A stretch of DNA of 64,000 nucleotides from Pseudomonas sp. VD-NE ins (GCF_031882575.1 NZ_CP134772.1:204001-268000), one strand, 5' to 3'; counted from the stretch's first letter, positions 52,012 to 62,369 are shown. Made by a program: numbers and translations. Notes: generated by a model not told the origin, from the letters alone.

Positions 52012-52851
52012 TTAGTGGGCCTGGCCGTGCCATGGCACCAGTTTGCGTTGCAGGGCGCGCAGGCCCATTTCCATGGCGAAGGCGATCAGGGCGATGACCA
52101 GAATCCCCAGCACCACCACATCGGTGACCAGGAACTGCGCAGCCGACTGCACCATGAAGCCCAAACCGCTGGTGGCCGCGATCAGTTCAGCAGCAACCAA
52201 GGTCGACCAACCCACGCCCAGACCAATACGCACACCCGTGAGAATGTCCGGCAGAGCGCTCGGCAAAATCACATGGCGAATCAACTGCAAACGCGTCGCG
52301 CCCAACGACTGCGCTGCGCGCAATTTCGCCGGATCAACCGTGCGCACACCAGTCGCGGTGGCAATGGCAATCGGCGCGAAAATCGCCAGATAGATCAGCA
52401 GCACTTTCGACAACTCGCCGATGCCGCACCAGATCACGATCAGCGGCAAATAGGCCAGCGGTGGGATAGGGCGGTAGAACTCGATCAGCGGATCGAGCAC
52501 GCCACGGGCAATGCGGTTGGCGCCGATAGCGATGCCCACCGGTACAGCGGTCAGAATCGCAAAACCAAGACCCAGACCGATGCGACTCAGGCTCGCGCCC
52601 AAGTGCTGCCACAGCGTCGAGTCCATGTAACCGGTAGTCGCCAGCAACCAGCCTTTTTGCAGTACGGCGGACGGTGGTGGCAGGAACAGCGGCTCGATCA
52701 ATCCAGTGGCCGTCACCGCCCACCAGATGGCCAACAAAGCGAACAGCGTCAGCAGGCTGATCCAGCGTGTGCTGAGGCTACGGCGTACGGGAATCACCGC
52801 CGAAGCGCTGACGGGTTTTACCGCAGCCGAGGAAACGTCGTAACTGCTCAT
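52012..52851 (-). CDS. tauC: Taurine ABC transporter permease TauC
   Basis: A 279-residue inner-membrane protein with six helices and the family motif [31 protein letters not shown]. Its start overlaps tauB by four bases. It forms the channel for taurine import with TauB and TauA. Confidence 0.94.
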   Translation of the reverse strand: MSSYDVSSAAVKPVSASAVIPVRRSLSTRWISLLTLFALLAIWWAVTATGLIEPLFLPPPSAVLQKGWLLATTGYMDSTLWQHLGASLSRIGLGLGFAILTAVPVGIAIGANRIARGVLDPLIEFYRPIPPLAYLPLIVIWCGIGELSKVLLIYLAIFAPIAIATATGVRTVDPAKLRAAQSLGATRLQLIRHVILPSALPDILTGVRIGLGVGWSTLVAAELIAATSGLGFMVQSAAQFLVTDVVVLGILVIALIAFAMEMGLRALQRKLVPWHGQAH

Positions 52852-53642
52852 GCGCGCTCCTGCCGTTGTGCGGCGCTGCGTTGCGAGAACACTTTGCTCA
52901 GCACGTGTTCGCGGGTTTCGATAAAACGCGGATCGGATTTGATCGCACGGGCGGACTCGCCAGCGGCGTAACGCTGACCGAAGTCCAGGTGCAGGCGCTC
53001 GACGATTTGCCCCGGATTCGGTGCGAGCAGAATCAGGTCAGTGGCGAGGAACACCGCTTCTTCAATGTCGTGGGTAATCAGGAAAACCGGCTTGGCCGTG
53101 CGCTGCCAGACTTGCAGCAACAGCTCCTGCATCTGTTCGCGGGTGAATGCGTCGAGGGCGCCGAAGGGTTCGTCCATCAGCAATACACGCGGGTCAGCGG
53201 CGAGGGCGCGGGCGAGGCCGACACGTTGTTTCTGGCCACCGGACAGTTGCCAGATACGACGGCGTTCGAAACCGGAAAGATCGACCAGCGCGAGCATTTC
53301 CCGGGCGATTTTTTCGCGTTTGTCTTTGGCAACACCGGCCAGTTCCAGACCGAACGCGACGTTGGCCAACACATCCTGCCAAGGCAGCAGCGCGTCGTCC
53401 TGGAACACCACGCCACGCTCGGCGCTCGGGCCTTTGACCGGCACGCCGTCGAGGGTGATGCGCCCGGCGCTCGGTTCGACGAAACCGGCAATCAGGTTCA
53501 ACAGCGAAGTCTTGCCACTGCCGGACGGGCCGAGGGCGACCAGCAATTGCTGAGGCCCCAAGGTCAGAGAAATATCCGCCAGCACCGGTTCCGGGCTGCC
53601 CGGGTACTGTGCGCTGATGCGCTCCAGCTGTAGCAAGGCCAT
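52848..53642 (-). CDS. tauB: Taurine ABC transporter ATP-binding protein TauB
   Basis: A 264-residue ATPase with Walker [10 protein letters not shown], signature LSGGQKQR and Walker [13 protein letters not shown], typical of the nitrate/sulfonate/taurine branch. It starts 15 bases after tauA and overlaps tauC by four bases. Confidence 0.95.
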   Translation of the reverse strand: MALLQLERISAQYPGSPEPVLADISLTLGPQQLLVALGPSGSGKTSLLNLIAGFVEPSAGRITLDGVPVKGPSAERGVVFQDDALLPWQDVLANVAFGLELAGVAKDKREKIAREMLALVDLSGFERRRIWQLSGGQKQRVGLARALAADPRVLLMDEPFGALDAFTREQMQELLLQVWQRTAKPVFLITHDIEEAVFLATDLILLAPNPGQIVERLHLDFGQRYAAGESARAIKSDPRFIETREHVLSKVFSQRSAAQRQERA

Positions 53643-53657
53643 CGCAGTTAACTCCGA

Positions 53658-54635
53658 TCAGTTGGTGATGTATTTGGCGCTGACGTACGGCGCGTAGTCC
53701 GGCAGAACGGCTTCGACCTTGCCTTGCTCCTTGAGGAACGCGGCGGTGTCGGTGATGGCTTTGGTGGTCGGCGCGCCGAGGGTGATCACCTGATCAGCCG
53801 CCAGCGGGTAGACGTTGCCTTGCAGCAGCAGCGGAATGTCGCTGGCCTTGGCGCCGGAGAGTTTCACCAGCTTGTCGACGTTGGACTGATCGGCGAGCCA
53901 GGCTTTCGGGTCTTTGCGGTAATCGGCGTAGGCGTCGAGGGTGACCTTAGCGAACGCGGTGACGATTTCCGGGTGTTTCTCGGCGAAGTCTTTACGCACG
54001 ATCCACGCATCGAAAGTCGGCGCGCCGAACTTGGCCAGTTCGCCGGAAGTGATCAGCACTTTGCCGTTTTCCTTGGCCACGCCGAGTGCCGGATCCCAAA
54101 CGTAGGTAGCGTCGATATCACCGCGTTTCCACGCCGCGATGATCGCTGGCGGCGCGAGGTTGAGCACGGTGACTTTCGACGGGTCGATGTTCCAGTGCTT
54201 CAGCGCGGCGAGCAGGCTGTAGTGACCGGTGGACACGAACGGCACGGCGATTTTCTTGCCGATCAGATCCTGCGGAGTCTTGATGCCGGAACCGTCGCGG
54301 GCGACCAGTGCTTCGGCGGCGCCGATCTGAGTGGCGATGAGGAAAGTTTCGACCGGGACTTTGCGGGTGATCGCAGCAGTCAGCGGGCTCGAACCGAGGT
54401 AGCCGATCTGCACGTCACCGGAGGCGATGGCGGCGATGATGTCCGCGCCGTTGTCGAACTTGCGCCAGGCGATATCGGCTTTGGTGGCTTTTTCGTAAGC
54501 GCCGTCGGCCTGGGCGACTTTCGCCGGGTCAACGGTGGTTTGGTAGGCGACGGTGAGGTCGGCGGCCTGAGCCAGAAAACTCGCGGCAGCCAGAGTGGCC
54601 ACGGCGAGCAGGCGAAGCGGGAAATTCAGTTTCAT
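53658..54635 (-). CDS. tauA: Taurine-binding protein TauA
   Basis: A 325-residue periplasmic protein with signal peptide (cleaved after AQA) and the segments VAYQTTVDPAKVAQADG, IGYLGSSPLTAA, KIAVPFVSTGHYSLLAAL and ATYVWDPAL, matching TauA. First gene of tauABCD, behind a TTATTTA-type element (54701-54723). The context and motifs make taurine the expected ligand. Confidence 0.95.
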   Translation of the reverse strand: MKLNFPLRLLAVATLAAASFLAQAADLTVAYQTTVDPAKVAQADGAYEKATKADIAWRKFDNGADIIAAIASGDVQIGYLGSSPLTAAITRKVPVETFLIATQIGAAEALVARDGSGIKTPQDLIGKKIAVPFVSTGHYSLLAALKHWNIDPSKVTVLNLAPPAIIAAWKRGDIDATYVWDPALGVAKENGKVLITSGELAKFGAPTFDAWIVRKDFAEKHPEIVTAFAKVTLDAYADYRKDPKAWLADQSNVDKLVKLSGAKASDIPLLLQGNVYPLAADQVITLGAPTTKAITDTAAFLKEQGKVEAVLPDYAPYVSAKYITN

Positions 54636-54700
54636 TGAACAGCTCCATATCAGGCGACCGAGCGTCGGCGTGAAAGGAGACTAAATGATCTAAGAATCGG

Positions 54701-54723
54701 TAAATAAATAACTTTTTCGAATG
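54701..54723 (-). promoter_or_regulatory. AT-rich sulfur-cluster promoter element upstream of tauA
   Basis: The minus strand reads CATTCGAAAAAGTTATTTAT then TTA. The AAGTTATTTATTTA part is identical to the element at 5904-5930. It lies 66 bases before the tauA start, a suitable distance for an activator site. CysB or Cbl-type binding is inferred. Confidence 0.55.
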
Positions 54724-54770
54724 AGCTTATGAGCGGAAAAATCTAAGGCTTGGTGGAATTGGAGGGTGGA

Positions 54771-54873
54771 GATCGTTCCCACGCTCTGCGTGGGAATGCA
54801 GCCGGTGACGCTCCGCGTCACCTGGACGCGGAGCGTCCCTTGAGGCGTTACCACGCGGAGCGTGGGAACGATC
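54771..54873. repeat. REPIN of the GTTCCCACGC family
   Basis: Same arrangement as 39607-39716: GATCGTTCCCACGCTCTGCG at the left, GCGGAGCGTGGGAACGATC at the right, and inverted GACGCTCCGCGTC/GACGCGGAGCGTC arms inside. Confidence 0.9.
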
Positions 54874-54918
54874 AGAATTGTGGATATTTCGGATCTTGCG
54901 TTCGACGTTAGATCTTTG

Positions 54919-55196
54919 CCCCCTCACCCCAGCCCTCTCCCCCAGGGGGGCGAGGGGGAAAGGGGGCCGATCTCTGTGCTTTTCAAGGCCTGAGCTCGGC
55001 TCGGTATTTCACGTCAGCGTACTTCGCACCAACAACCCGGTCAGTCCCCTCTCCCCCAGGGGGGGCGAGGGGAAAGGGAGCCGATCTCTGTGCTTTTCGA
55101 GCCTGAGTTCGACTCGGTATTTCAGGTCGGCGTAACTTTCATGAGCACCTAAATCAGTCCCCTCTCCCTCTGGGAGAGGGTTAGGGTGAGGGGCTC
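54919..55196. repeat. Dispersed long REP-like repeat, copy 7 (tandem units)
   Basis: Two units, each with CTCTCCC...GGCGAGGGG arms and a CTGTGCTTTTC...GCCTGAGYTCG block, ending GAGAGGGTTAGGGTGAGGGG. It lies between the end of gshA and the upstream side of tauA and holds no gene. Confidence 0.85.
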
Positions 55197-55197
55197 T

Positions 55198-56781
55198 TCA
55201 GTTGCTGATCGCCAAAATACTCGCCTGATACGACCCGACAAACACATCAAAATCCCCCACCTCGTTCTGCTCCAGCTCAGCCTGCGCAGCCAGCGACGTA
55301 CGCGCCAACTCCTCAAACTTCGCCTGCTCATCCGCCGCCAGTGGCTCGCTGCGGAAAAACTCGGCATGCGCCTGGCTCTGACGCAACGAGAACTGCGCAA
55401 AGCTTTCCTTGTGCTCAGCCATCGCCGCCAACACTTGCGCGGACGGCGTCAGGGACGGATCGCTGACCTTGGCCAATTGCGCATCCAGCGCCTTGCTGTG
55501 CGCATCGCCGCCATGGCTCTGATCCAGCAGCGCCGCCAGCGGGGCAATTTGTTCCAGCAATTCTGCCGCCCACGTCTTCATCTCCACCGACTCACCGTCA
55601 CGCTGCAATTGCAGGCCCGGACGACGACCTTCCTTGACCACGCTGAGGAAGTTCGACGTGGCGTTGCCGCACGAAGTGTTGGTCAACAGCGGGCTGTCGT
55701 TCAGCGCGCAGTACAGCAGGAACGCGTCGAGGAAGCGCGATTCAGTGAGATCAATGCCCATCGGCAGGAACGGGTTGATGTCCAGGCAACGCACTTCAAC
55801 GTACTGAATGCCACGGGCCACCAACGCCTGAATCGGCCGTTCGCCGGTATAGGTCACGCGTTTCGGGCGGATGTTGGAGTAGTACTCGTTTTCGATCTGC
55901 AGGATGTTGGTGTTGAGTTGAACCCACTCACCGTCCTGATGTGTGCCGACCTCAACGTACGGTGCGTAGGGCGTGGCCACGGCTTTGCGCAGGCTGTCGG
56001 TGTAGCTCGCCAGATCGTTGTAGCAAGGCGTCAGGCCGGCCTGGGCGTTGCTCTGGTAACCGAGGTCGCTCATGCGCAGGCTGGTCGCGTATGGCAGATA
56101 CAACGTGTCCGGATCAAGCTGTTCCAGCTGATGCGAACGACCACGCAGGAACCCGGCGTCGAGCGCTGGCGAGGCACCGAACAGGTACATCAGCAGCCAG
56201 CTGTAGCGGCGGAAGTTGCGGATCAGCGCGATGTAGGAAAACGACTGGAAGTCGCGATCCGTGCCGACGAAACCTTCGGTTTCGCGTAGCAGCGGCCAGA
56301 GCTTTTCCGGCAGGGAGAAGTTGTAGTGAATCCCGGCAATGCACTGCATGGTCTTGCCGTAACGCAGGGCCAGGCCTTTGCGGTAGACGTACTTGAGCTG
56401 ACCGATGTTGGAGGTGCCGTAATAGGCGATCGGGATGTCTTCCTCGGCCGGCAACGGGCACGGCATCGATGGACTCCACAGGTACTCGTTGCCGAGCTTG
56501 CTGTAGGCAAAACGATGAATCTTGTCCAGGCTCGCCAGTGTGTCGGCCGGGTCGGGCAGGGCGGGCGTGATGAATTCCAGCAGCGACTCGGAGTAGTCGG
56601 TGGTGATCTGTTCGTTGGTCAGCGCGGAACCCAAGGCTTCGGGGTGCGGCGTTTGCGCCAGGCGACCTTCGCTGGTCACGCGCAGGCATTCACGTTCGAT
56701 ACCGTGCAGGCACTGCTCGAGCAGAGAGAGGTTAGCGCGCTCGCCGAGCAGAGCCAGGCGGCGGTTGAGAAGTTCGCTCAA
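55198..56781 (-). CDS. gshA: Glutamate-cysteine ligase
   Basis: A 527-residue enzyme that joins glutamate and cysteine in the first step of glutathione synthesis. I place the start at TTG 56781 (then [24 protein letters not shown]), with AAGGA 8 bases before; the frame also has a GTG at 56796 without a ribosome site. [37 protein letters not shown] and the C-terminal region match proteobacterial GshA. It consumes the cysteine produced by the sulfur pathway and is probably a core gene. Confidence 0.93.
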   Translation of the reverse strand: MSELLNRRLALLGERANLSLLEQCLHGIERECLRVTSEGRLAQTPHPEALGSALTNEQITTDYSESLLEFITPALPDPADTLASLDKIHRFAYSKLGNEYLWSPSMPCPLPAEEDIPIAYYGTSNIGQLKYVYRKGLALRYGKTMQCIAGIHYNFSLPEKLWPLLRETEGFVGTDRDFQSFSYIALIRNFRRYSWLLMYLFGASPALDAGFLRGRSHQLEQLDPDTLYLPYATSLRMSDLGYQSNAQAGLTPCYNDLASYTDSLRKAVATPYAPYVEVGTHQDGEWVQLNTNILQIENEYYSNIRPKRVTYTGERPIQALVARGIQYVEVRCLDINPFLPMGIDLTESRFLDAFLLYCALNDSPLLTNTSCGNATSNFLSVVKEGRRPGLQLQRDGESVEMKTWAAELLEQIAPLAALLDQSHGGDAHSKALDAQLAKVSDPSLTPSAQVLAAMAEHKESFAQFSLRQSQAHAEFFRSEPLAADEQAKFEELARTSLAAQAELEQNEVGDFDVFVGSYQASILAISN

Positions 56782-56917
56782 TTTGGATTCCTTCACGCGT
56801 CAGTCGCCCCAATATGGGGGTGGGCAGGACGGTCTACAAGGGTGAAGTTGAAACTGGCGTTTTCGCCTGGTTTTGTAGCGGCAGGCCATTTGCCGGTCAG
56901 TCAGGAACTGCACAATC

Positions 56918-57010
56918 CCTGTGGGAGCGAGCCTGCTCGCGAAGGCGGTGTGTCAGCCAATATTTGCATTGCTGATACACCTTCTTCGCGAGCAGGCTCG
57001 CTCCCACAGG
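56918..57010. repeat. REPIN: GTGGGAGCGAGCCTGCTCGCGAAGG inverted pair
   Basis: Same REP family as at 44713-44811. It lies between gshA and the thioesterase gene, upstream of the gshA start. Confidence 0.9.
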
Positions 57011-57050
57011 ATTCGTTGCGCCGAAATTAACTCAAATTGATGGCGTCTAG

Positions 57051-57434
57051 CTACAGGACAGCGAACGTGCCTTGCGCTTTTGCGACCAGTTTGTCGCCCT
57101 GCATCACATCAGCTTCGACCACTAGAGTGCGCCGGCCCGGGTGAATCACCCGTGCCGTGCACAGCACCTCACCGTCGGAAACGGCGCGGATATAGTTGAT
57201 CTTGCACTCGATGGTCGCGCTCTGCTGATCGAAACCATGAGTGCTGGAACAGGCCAGCCCCATGGCGATGTCGACCAGACTGAACAGTGCGCCACCGTGC
57301 AATTTGCCGCCGCGATTGCGCAGTTCGGGTTCCAGCACCAGGGCGACTTGCGCCACCCCGGTTTCCAGGCTGTGCAGGCGGCAGCCCAACAGCTTGAAAA
57401 ACGCGCTCTCGACGAGCCCGGCCGGAATCTCCAT
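57051..57434 (-). CDS. PaaI-family hotdog-fold thioesterase
   Basis: A 127-residue protein with the hotdog signature NRGGKLHGGALFSLVDIAMGLA (residues about 40-61), where the HGG turn and following D are active-site positions. It hydrolyses an acyl-CoA, substrate unknown. Its ATG overlaps the tex stop by one base (TGATG), so it is translated with tex. Confidence 0.9.
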   Translation of the reverse strand: MEIPAGLVESAFFKLLGCRLHSLETGVAQVALVLEPELRNRGGKLHGGALFSLVDIAMGLACSSTHGFDQQSATIECKINYIRAVSDGEVLCTARVIHPGRRTLVVEADVMQGDKLVAKAQGTFAVL

Positions 57435-59758
57435 CAGCGTTTCTTCAATTGCTTGGCGTTGGCGAACAGCGAGGCCATCGCGTTGTTCACCGGCGCGGCG
57501 GTCGCGGTTTCCTTGCGTGGCGCGTTGTTCGAAGGCTGGCGCTGCGCCGAGCCCGGACGCGAGCCACGGGCGCCGTCGATTTTCTCGCCTGGGGTGTCGC
57601 CCATGCGCATCGACAGGCCGACGCGTTTGCGCGGGATGTCGACTTCCATGACCTTCACTTTCACCACGTCACCGGCCTTCACCGCTTCGCGCGGATCCTT
57701 GATGAACTTCTCCGACAGCGCCGAGATGTGCACCAGACCGTCCTGATGCACGCCGATGTCGACGAATGCGCCGAACGCGGTCACGTTGGTGACCACGCCT
57801 TCGAGGATCATCCCCAGTTGCAGGTCTTTGAGGTCTTCAACACCTTCCTGGAATTCGGCGGTTTTGAACTCCGGACGCGGGTCGCGGCCCGGTTTTTCCA
57901 GCTCTTGCAGGATGTCGGTCACGGTTGGCAGACCGAAGGTCTCGTCGGTGAATTTCTTCGGATCCAGACGCTTGAGGAAACTGGCGTCGCCGATCAGCGA
58001 GCGGATGTCGCGGTCGGTTTCAGCGGCAATGCGCTGCACCAGCGGATAGGCTTCCGGGTGCACCGCCGAAGAGTCCAGCGGATTGTCGCCGTTCATCACG
58101 CGCAAGAAACCGGCCGCCTGTTCGAAGGTTTTTTCGCCCAGACGTGCGACTTTCTTCAGCGCTGCACGGGTTTTGAACGCACCGTGTTCATCGCGGTGAG
58201 TCACGATGTTTTGCGCCAGTGTCGCGTTGAGGCCAGAGATACGCGCCAGCAGCGCTACCGAAGCGGTGTTCACGTCAACGCCAACGGCGTTCACGCAATC
58301 CTCGACCACAGCATCCAGACCACGCGCCAGTTTCAGCTGCGACACGTCATGCTGGTACTGGCCGACACCGATGGATTTCGGATCGATTTTCACCAGTTCA
58401 GCCAGTGGATCCTGCAAGCGGCGGGCAATGGACACCGCGCCACGGATCGACACGTCGAGATCCGGGAATTCCTTGGCCGCCAGCTCCGATGCCGAGTACA
58501 CCGATGCGCCGGCTTCGGAAACCATGACTTTGGTCATCTTCATCGCTGGATATTTTTTGATCAGCTCGATCGCCAGTTTGTCGGTTTCGCGGCTGGCGGT
58601 GCCGTTGCCGATGGCGATCAGGTCAACCGAGTGCTTGGCGCACAGGGCGGCCAGAATGGCGATGGTCTGATCCCACTTGTTGTGCGGCACGTGCGGGTAA
58701 ACCGTGGCGTGATCGAGCAGTTTGCCGGTCGAGTCGACCACGGCAACCTTGCAACCGGTACGCAGGCCCGGGTCGAGACCCAAAGTGGCGCGCGGGCCGG
58801 CCGGGGCGGCCAGCAGCAAGTCGTGCAGGTTGTGCGCGAACACGTTGATCGCTTCGGTTTCGGCGCCGTCACGCAGCTCGCCGAGCAGGTCGGTTTCCAG
58901 ATGCGTGTAGAGCTTGACCTTCCAGGTCCAGCGCACCACTTCGCCGAGCCATTTGTCGGCCGGGCGGTTCTGGTTCTGGATGTTGAATTGCTGGCCGATC
59001 ATGCCCTCGCACGGGTGCATGGTGCCCGGCAGTTCGTCGCCGACTTTCAGCGCAGAGCTAAGGATGCCTTCGTTGCGGCCACGGAAAATCGCCAGCGCGC
59101 GGTGCGACGGCATGCTTTTCAGCGGTTCATCGTGCTCGAAGTAATCGCGGAATTTGGCGCCTTCCTCTTCCTTGCCAGCGATGACGCGGGCACTGAGGGT
59201 CGCTTCCTGCTTGAGGTAGTTGCGCAGTTTTTCCAGCAGGCTGGCGTCTTCGGCGAAGCGCTCCATGAGGATGTACTTGGCGCCTTCCAGCGCGGCTTTC
59301 ACATCGGCCACGCCTTTTTCGGCATCGACGAAGCGCGCGGCTTCGGTTTCCGGGGTCAGATTCGGGTCGTTGAACAGGCCGTCGGCCAGGTCGCCGAGGC
59401 CGGCTTCCAGGGCGATCTGGCCCTTGGTGCGGCGCTTCTGCTTGTACGGCAGGTACAAGTCTTCGAGGCGGGTCTTGGTGTCGGCGAGTTTGATGTCGCG
59501 CTCGAGGGCAGGGGTGAGTTTGCCTTGCTCTTCGATGCTGGCGAGGATGCTGATGCGCCGTTCGTCGAGTTCTCGCAGGTAGCGCAGACGCTCTTCCAGA
59601 TGACGCAACTGGGTGTCATCGAGGCTGCCGGTGACTTCTTTCCGGTAACGGGCGATGAAGGGAACGGTAGAGCCTTCATCGAGTAGCGCGACGGCCGCTT
59701 CGACCTGTTGTGGGCGTACGCCGAGTTCCTCGGCAATGCGGCTGTTGATGCTGTCCAT
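57434..59758 (-). CDS. tex: Tex family RNA-binding transcription accessory protein
   Basis: A 774-residue protein from ATG 59758 ([14 protein letters not shown]) with AGGTGG upstream. The order is an N-terminal helical region, a YqgF/RNase H-like domain ([29 protein letters not shown]), helix-hairpin-helix units ([18 protein letters not shown]) and a C-terminal S1 domain ([29 protein letters not shown]). It binds nucleic acid and affects transcription; it is a core gene in pseudomonads. Confidence 0.95.
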   Translation of the reverse strand: MDSINSRIAEELGVRPQQVEAAVALLDEGSTVPFIARYRKEVTGSLDDTQLRHLEERLRYLRELDERRISILASIEEQGKLTPALERDIKLADTKTRLEDLYLPYKQKRRTKGQIALEAGLGDLADGLFNDPNLTPETEAARFVDAEKGVADVKAALEGAKYILMERFAEDASLLEKLRNYLKQEATLSARVIAGKEEEGAKFRDYFEHDEPLKSMPSHRALAIFRGRNEGILSSALKVGDELPGTMHPCEGMIGQQFNIQNQNRPADKWLGEVVRWTWKVKLYTHLETDLLGELRDGAETEAINVFAHNLHDLLLAAPAGPRATLGLDPGLRTGCKVAVVDSTGKLLDHATVYPHVPHNKWDQTIAILAALCAKHSVDLIAIGNGTASRETDKLAIELIKKYPAMKMTKVMVSEAGASVYSASELAAKEFPDLDVSIRGAVSIARRLQDPLAELVKIDPKSIGVGQYQHDVSQLKLARGLDAVVEDCVNAVGVDVNTASVALLARISGLNATLAQNIVTHRDEHGAFKTRAALKKVARLGEKTFEQAAGFLRVMNGDNPLDSSAVHPEAYPLVQRIAAETDRDIRSLIGDASFLKRLDPKKFTDETFGLPTVTDILQELEKPGRDPRPEFKTAEFQEGVEDLKDLQLGMILEGVVTNVTAFGAFVDIGVHQDGLVHISALSEKFIKDPREAVKAGDVVKVKVMEVDIPRKRVGLSMRMGDTPGEKIDGARGSRPGSAQRQPSNNAPRKETATAAPVNNAMASLFANAKQLKKR

Positions 59759-59773
59759 AAAACCACCTGACAT

Positions 59774-60116
59774 ATTGTGAAATCAGGCTCGCAGGCACGG
59801 AAATAAAGGCCCGGAGTCTGGTTGAGCGGCTAGAAAATTGCCGCTGCCTGGGTCAAAAGGCAGCCCATTGACCCGTGAAATCGAACAATTACTGCGATCG
59901 GCAGGAAAAAAAGCCTGCCACCTGCGGTAACGATTCAGACGTTGCCTGGCACAAAACGCCGCGCATTATAACCAGCGTTCTGTCATTCGGGGGCGTCGCA
60001 GTCTGTAGGCATAAACCCCGGTTTTCTGGCAGTGAAGGAAAAATCTGCTAACAATGCACACGGTGCGTATAACGGCAGCTACGCCATAATGCGCGCCGAG
60101 CTAAAAGGAGCATCCA
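59774..60116. promoter_or_regulatory. tex-ompR divergent intergenic region with candidate sigma-70 promoter
   Basis: This 343-base gap has no gene. TTGCCT (59942-59947) and ATTATA (59965-59970) are 17 bases apart and point towards ompR, about 147 bases before its start. AAAGGAG precedes the ompR ATG. The promoter is a visual match only. Confidence 0.45.
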
Positions 60117-60857
60117 ATGAGCAGCACTGCACAAACTGCTGAAGGCGAAAAAATTCTCATCGTTGACGACGATCCGGGGCTGAGCAGCCTGCTGGAACGT
60201 TTTTTCGTCAGCAAGGGCTACCGTGCCCGCACCGTACCGAACACCGAACAGATGGATCGTCTGCTGTCGCGTGAAGTCTTCAATCTGGTCGTCCTCGACC
60301 TGATGCTGCCGGGCGAAGACGGTCTGACCGCTTGCCGCCGTCTGCGTGGCGCGAACAATCAGATTCCGATCATCATGCTCACCGCCAAGGGCGATGAGTT
60401 GAGCCGCATCAAGGGTCTGGAACTGGGCGCCGACGATTATCTGGCCAAGCCGTTCAACCCGGACGAGCTGATGGCCCGCGTCAAAGCCGTCCTGCGTCGT
60501 CAGGCCGCTCCGGTACCGGGCGCGCCGGGCAGTGAAGACGAAAACGTCACCTTCGGTGATTATGTGTTGTCGCTGGCCACCCGCGAACTCAAACGCGGTG
60601 AAGAAGTGCACATGCTCACCACCGGTGAGTTTGCTGTACTCAAGGCCCTCGTGATGAACGCGCGTCAGCCGCTGACCCGCGACAAACTGATGAACCTGGC
60701 CCGTGGCCGCGAGTGGGATGCCCTTGAGCGTTCCATCGACGTGCAGATCTCCCGTCTGCGCCGCATGATCGAGCCTGATCCATCGAAACCGCGTTATATC
60801 CAGACCGTCTGGGGCGTGGGTTACGTATTCGTACCCGATGGTGCCGCCACCAAGTGA
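60117..60857 (+). CDS. ompR: Osmolarity response regulator OmpR
   Basis: A 246-residue response regulator. The receiver has acidic residues DDDP near 17-20, phospho-acceptor D61 (LVVLDLMLPGEDG) and the K of DDYLAKPFNP; the C-terminal winged helix has the OmpR recognition region RSIDVQISRLRRMIE and VWGVGYVF. It pairs with the EnvZ-like kinase 113 bases downstream. Confidence 0.94.
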   Translation: MSSTAQTAEGEKILIVDDDPGLSSLLERFFVSKGYRARTVPNTEQMDRLLSREVFNLVVLDLMLPGEDGLTACRRLRGANNQIPIIMLTAKGDELSRIKGLELGADDYLAKPFNPDELMARVKAVLRRQAAPVPGAPGSEDENVTFGDYVLSLATRELKRGEEVHMLTTGEFAVLKALVMNARQPLTRDKLMNLARGREWDALERSIDVQISRLRRMIEPDPSKPRYIQTVWGVGYVFVPDGAATK

Positions 60858-60866
60858 TCGGTGATT

Positions 60867-60954
60867 TGTAGGAGCGGGTCTGCAGGTTCTGGTTGAACAG
60901 CCATGCCCGCAGACTCGCAATCCGCAATATGCGAGCATTGCTCGCTCCTGCAAG
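60867..60954. repeat. Degenerate REPIN between ompR and envZ
   Basis: TGTAGGAGCGGGTCTGCAGG at the left and CATTGCTCGCTCCTGCA at the right are weakly inverted, with CCCGCAGACTCGCAA in the middle. It fills the gap between the two genes. Confidence 0.65.
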
Positions 60955-60970
60955 TGTGTAGCGGTTATAG

Positions 60971-62284
60971 ATGAAAACCCCCGTCTGGTTCCCCCAAAGT
61001 TTTTTCTCCCGCACCCTCTGGCTGGTGCTCATCGTCGTGCTGTTTTCCAAGGCGCTGACCCTGGTTTATCTGTTGATGAACGAGGACGTGCTGGTGGACC
61101 GCCAATACAGCCACGGCGTCGCCCTGACGTTGCGCGCCTATTGGGCCGCCGATGAAGAAAACCGCGCGAAGATCGCTGATGCTGCCACCCTGATCCGTGT
61201 GGTCGGCGCCGGTGTGCCGGAAGGCGAACAGCACTGGCCGTACAGTGAAATCTACCAGCGGCAGATGCAGGCGGAGCTGGGCGCCGACACTGAAGTGCGT
61301 TTGCGCATGCACTCGCCGCCGGCGTTGTGGGTTCGCGCGCCGAGCCTCGGTGACGGCTGGCTGAAGGTGCCGTTGTATCCGCATCCGTTGCGCGGCCAGA
61401 AAATCTGGAACGTGCTCGGATGGTTCCTCGCCATCGGCTTGTTGTCGACGGCGTCTGCATGGATTTTCGTCAGCCAGCTCAACCAGCCATTGAAACGCTT
61501 GGTCTACGCCGCCCGGCAGCTCGGTCAGGGTCGCAGTGTGCGTCTGCCGATCAGTGACACGCCCAGTGAAATGACCGAGGTGTATCGCGCCTTCAACCAG
61601 ATGGCCGAAGACGTCGAGCAGGCCGGGCGCGAGCGCGAGTTGATGTTGGCCGGCGTGTCCCACGACTTGCGCACACCGCTGACCCGCTTGCGGCTTTCGC
61701 TGGAGCTGATGGGCGATCGTAATGACTTGACCGATGACATGGTCCGCGACATCGAAGACATGGACGCGATTCTCGACCAGTTCCTCGCGTTTATTCGTGA
61801 TGGTCGCGACGAGTCGGTGGAAGAGGTGGATCTGACTGATCTGGTGCGCGAGGTGGCGGCGCCGTACAACCAGACTGAAGAAAAAGTCCGTTTGCGTCTG
61901 GAGCCGATCCAGCCGTTTCCACTGCGTCGGGTGTCGATGAAGCGTTTGCTCAACAACCTGATCGGCAACGCCTTGAACCACGCCGGCGGTCACGTCGAGG
62001 TGGCGGCTTATGTGTCCGGTGACGTCAGTGCACCGTATGTGGTGCTGAGTGTGATGGACCGAGGCGCCGGGATTGATCCTTCGGAGCTGGAGGCGATCTT
62101 CAACCCGTTTACCCGAGGCGATCGTGCGCGGGGCGGGAAGGGTACTGGCTTGGGTTTGGCGATTGTGAAGCGGATTGCTTCGATGCATGGCGGCAATGTT
62201 GAACTGCGTAACCGGTCTGGTGGTGGACTGGAAGCGCGGGTGAGATTGCCGTTGGGGCTGATGTTGCCGCGAGATGCGGTATAG
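60971..62284 (+). CDS. envZ: Osmosensor histidine kinase EnvZ
   Basis: A 437-residue kinase: first membrane helix near residues 13-33, periplasmic loop, second helix near 143-165, HAMP domain, phospho-acceptor H in AGVSHDLRTPLTRLRL (about residue 232), N box NNLIGNALNHAGG, and G boxes DRGAGID and GKGTGLGLAIVKRIA. It phosphorylates OmpR. All catalytic motifs are intact. Confidence 0.94.
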   Translation: MKTPVWFPQSFFSRTLWLVLIVVLFSKALTLVYLLMNEDVLVDRQYSHGVALTLRAYWAADEENRAKIADAATLIRVVGAGVPEGEQHWPYSEIYQRQMQAELGADTEVRLRMHSPPALWVRAPSLGDGWLKVPLYPHPLRGQKIWNVLGWFLAIGLLSTASAWIFVSQLNQPLKRLVYAARQLGQGRSVRLPISDTPSEMTEVYRAFNQMAEDVEQAGRERELMLAGVSHDLRTPLTRLRLSLELMGDRNDLTDDMVRDIEDMDAILDQFLAFIRDGRDESVEEVDLTDLVREVAAPYNQTEEKVRLRLEPIQPFPLRRVSMKRLLNNLIGNALNHAGGHVEVAAYVSGDVSAPYVVLSVMDRGAGIDPSELEAIFNPFTRGDRARGGKGTGLGLAIVKRIASMHGGNVELRNRSGGGLEARVRLPLGLMLPRDAV

Positions 62285-62294
62285 AAGCAGCTGC

Positions 62295-62352
62295 AAGTTT
62301 CAAGCTGCAAGCGGCAAGTAAAAGCGGTTTTCACTTGCCACTTGAAGCTTGC
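62295..62352. terminator. Inverted repeat between convergent envZ and rimK
   Basis: AAGCTGCAAGCGGCAAGT near the left and ACTTGCCACTTGAAGCTT near the right form a long, imperfect hairpin in the gap between converging genes. It may end transcription in both directions and also looks like a degenerate REP. Confidence 0.5.
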
Positions 62353-62369
62353 CGCTCGACGCTGACTTT

